Positions 61,213 through 61,391 of a stretch of 61,391 bases of DNA are shown here, one piece after another. Positions within the stretch are counted from its first letter, which is position 1, and the number at the start of each line of letters is the position of its first letter. Source of the stretch: Neorhizobium galegae bv. officinalis (GTDB lineage: Bacteria; Pseudomonadota; Alphaproteobacteria; Rhizobiales; Rhizobiaceae); assembly GCA_000985875.1 (NCBI GenBank), contig CCRI01000025.1, positions 1 to 61,391 on the forward strand. The letters run 5' to 3'. The translations under genes were made by a program, and so were the position numbers. The notes under the pieces are model-generated. The model made no database searches, had not been told where the DNA came from, and saw only the letters and a program-made list of their open reading frames with translations.

Positions 61213-61391
61213 CAACAAGCCGTGGTTAGCGCAGCCGAAGCCCCGGCGCAAGCTTTTTGAATGTCGCATCCTGCGCCAAAATGGAGCAGTTCAAACGATT
61301 ATCAGCGGCTGTATCTTAGCGACAACCTCAGACCGCAACCGCGAGGGGCCCGTGGCGGCCAGATCGTATAGGGAAGCACATTCTTCTGGGT

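Noticed and set aside
1..61391. CRISPR array or prophage
   Set aside because: No regularly spaced direct repeats, no integrase and no phage structural genes were seen.

Overview
The window reads as an ordinary chromosomal segment of an alphaproteobacterium of the family Rhizobiaceae (Rhizobium/Agrobacterium/Sinorhizobium relatives). Support comes from high GC content, DivK and PleD, an NDUFA12-type complex I accessory protein, an alphaproteobacterial LexA box (GTTC-N7-GTTC) in front of dinB, a 14-subunit nuo operon carrying extra genes typical of alphaproteobacteria, and palindromic intergenic repeats of the kind common in rhizobia. The species cannot be fixed from the sequence alone. I see no rRNA, no convincing tRNA, no CRISPR array, no complete insertion sequence and no prophage.

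Region 1 (1-9.7 kb) is translation-related and housekeeping. gatB, two GNAT acetyltransferases, NDUFA12 and a DUF2155 secreted protein form one minus-strand run. gatCA lies a few kb away next to a metallo-beta-lactamase-fold hydrolase. Between them sit a DUF1294 membrane protein, a third GNAT gene divergent from a YjhX-type gene, and a small unknown gene. ruvX, small membrane-protein genes and a group II truncated haemoglobin follow.

Region 2 (9.7-26 kb) holds a TetR regulator divergent from an AEC transporter, an AidB-like acyl-CoA dehydrogenase, a small antitoxin-like gene, pyrB coupled to a dihydroorotase homologue that has lost its metal ligands, then plsY, dprA, topA, rnr, DUF983, a Nudix hydrolase, an MFS transporter and rpmG.

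Region 3 (26-37.7 kb) starts with a gene-poor AT-rich gap, then divK-pleD (cell-cycle and c-di-GMP signalling), DUF3572, a HAD-like protein, another GNAT protein, a LexA-box-controlled dinB, an L,D-transpeptidase and dnaE. Upstream of dnaE is a roughly 1 kb intergenic stretch with a 28-codon membrane-peptide ORF, SOS-box-like sites, a highly structured block and palindromic repeats.

Region 4 (37.7-61.1 kb) is one long minus-strand series: nuoABCD, a small secreted protein, nuoEF, a helix-hairpin-helix protein, nuoGHIJKLMN, birA, rnj (RNase J), mce, DUF1467, proS, lolC and lolD. A terminator-bearing intergenic RNA candidate lies between DUF1467 and proS, the location I recall for the EcpR1 sRNA in Sinorhizobium. 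Most of the window is conserved core genome; the novelty is in the intergenic regions and small genes.
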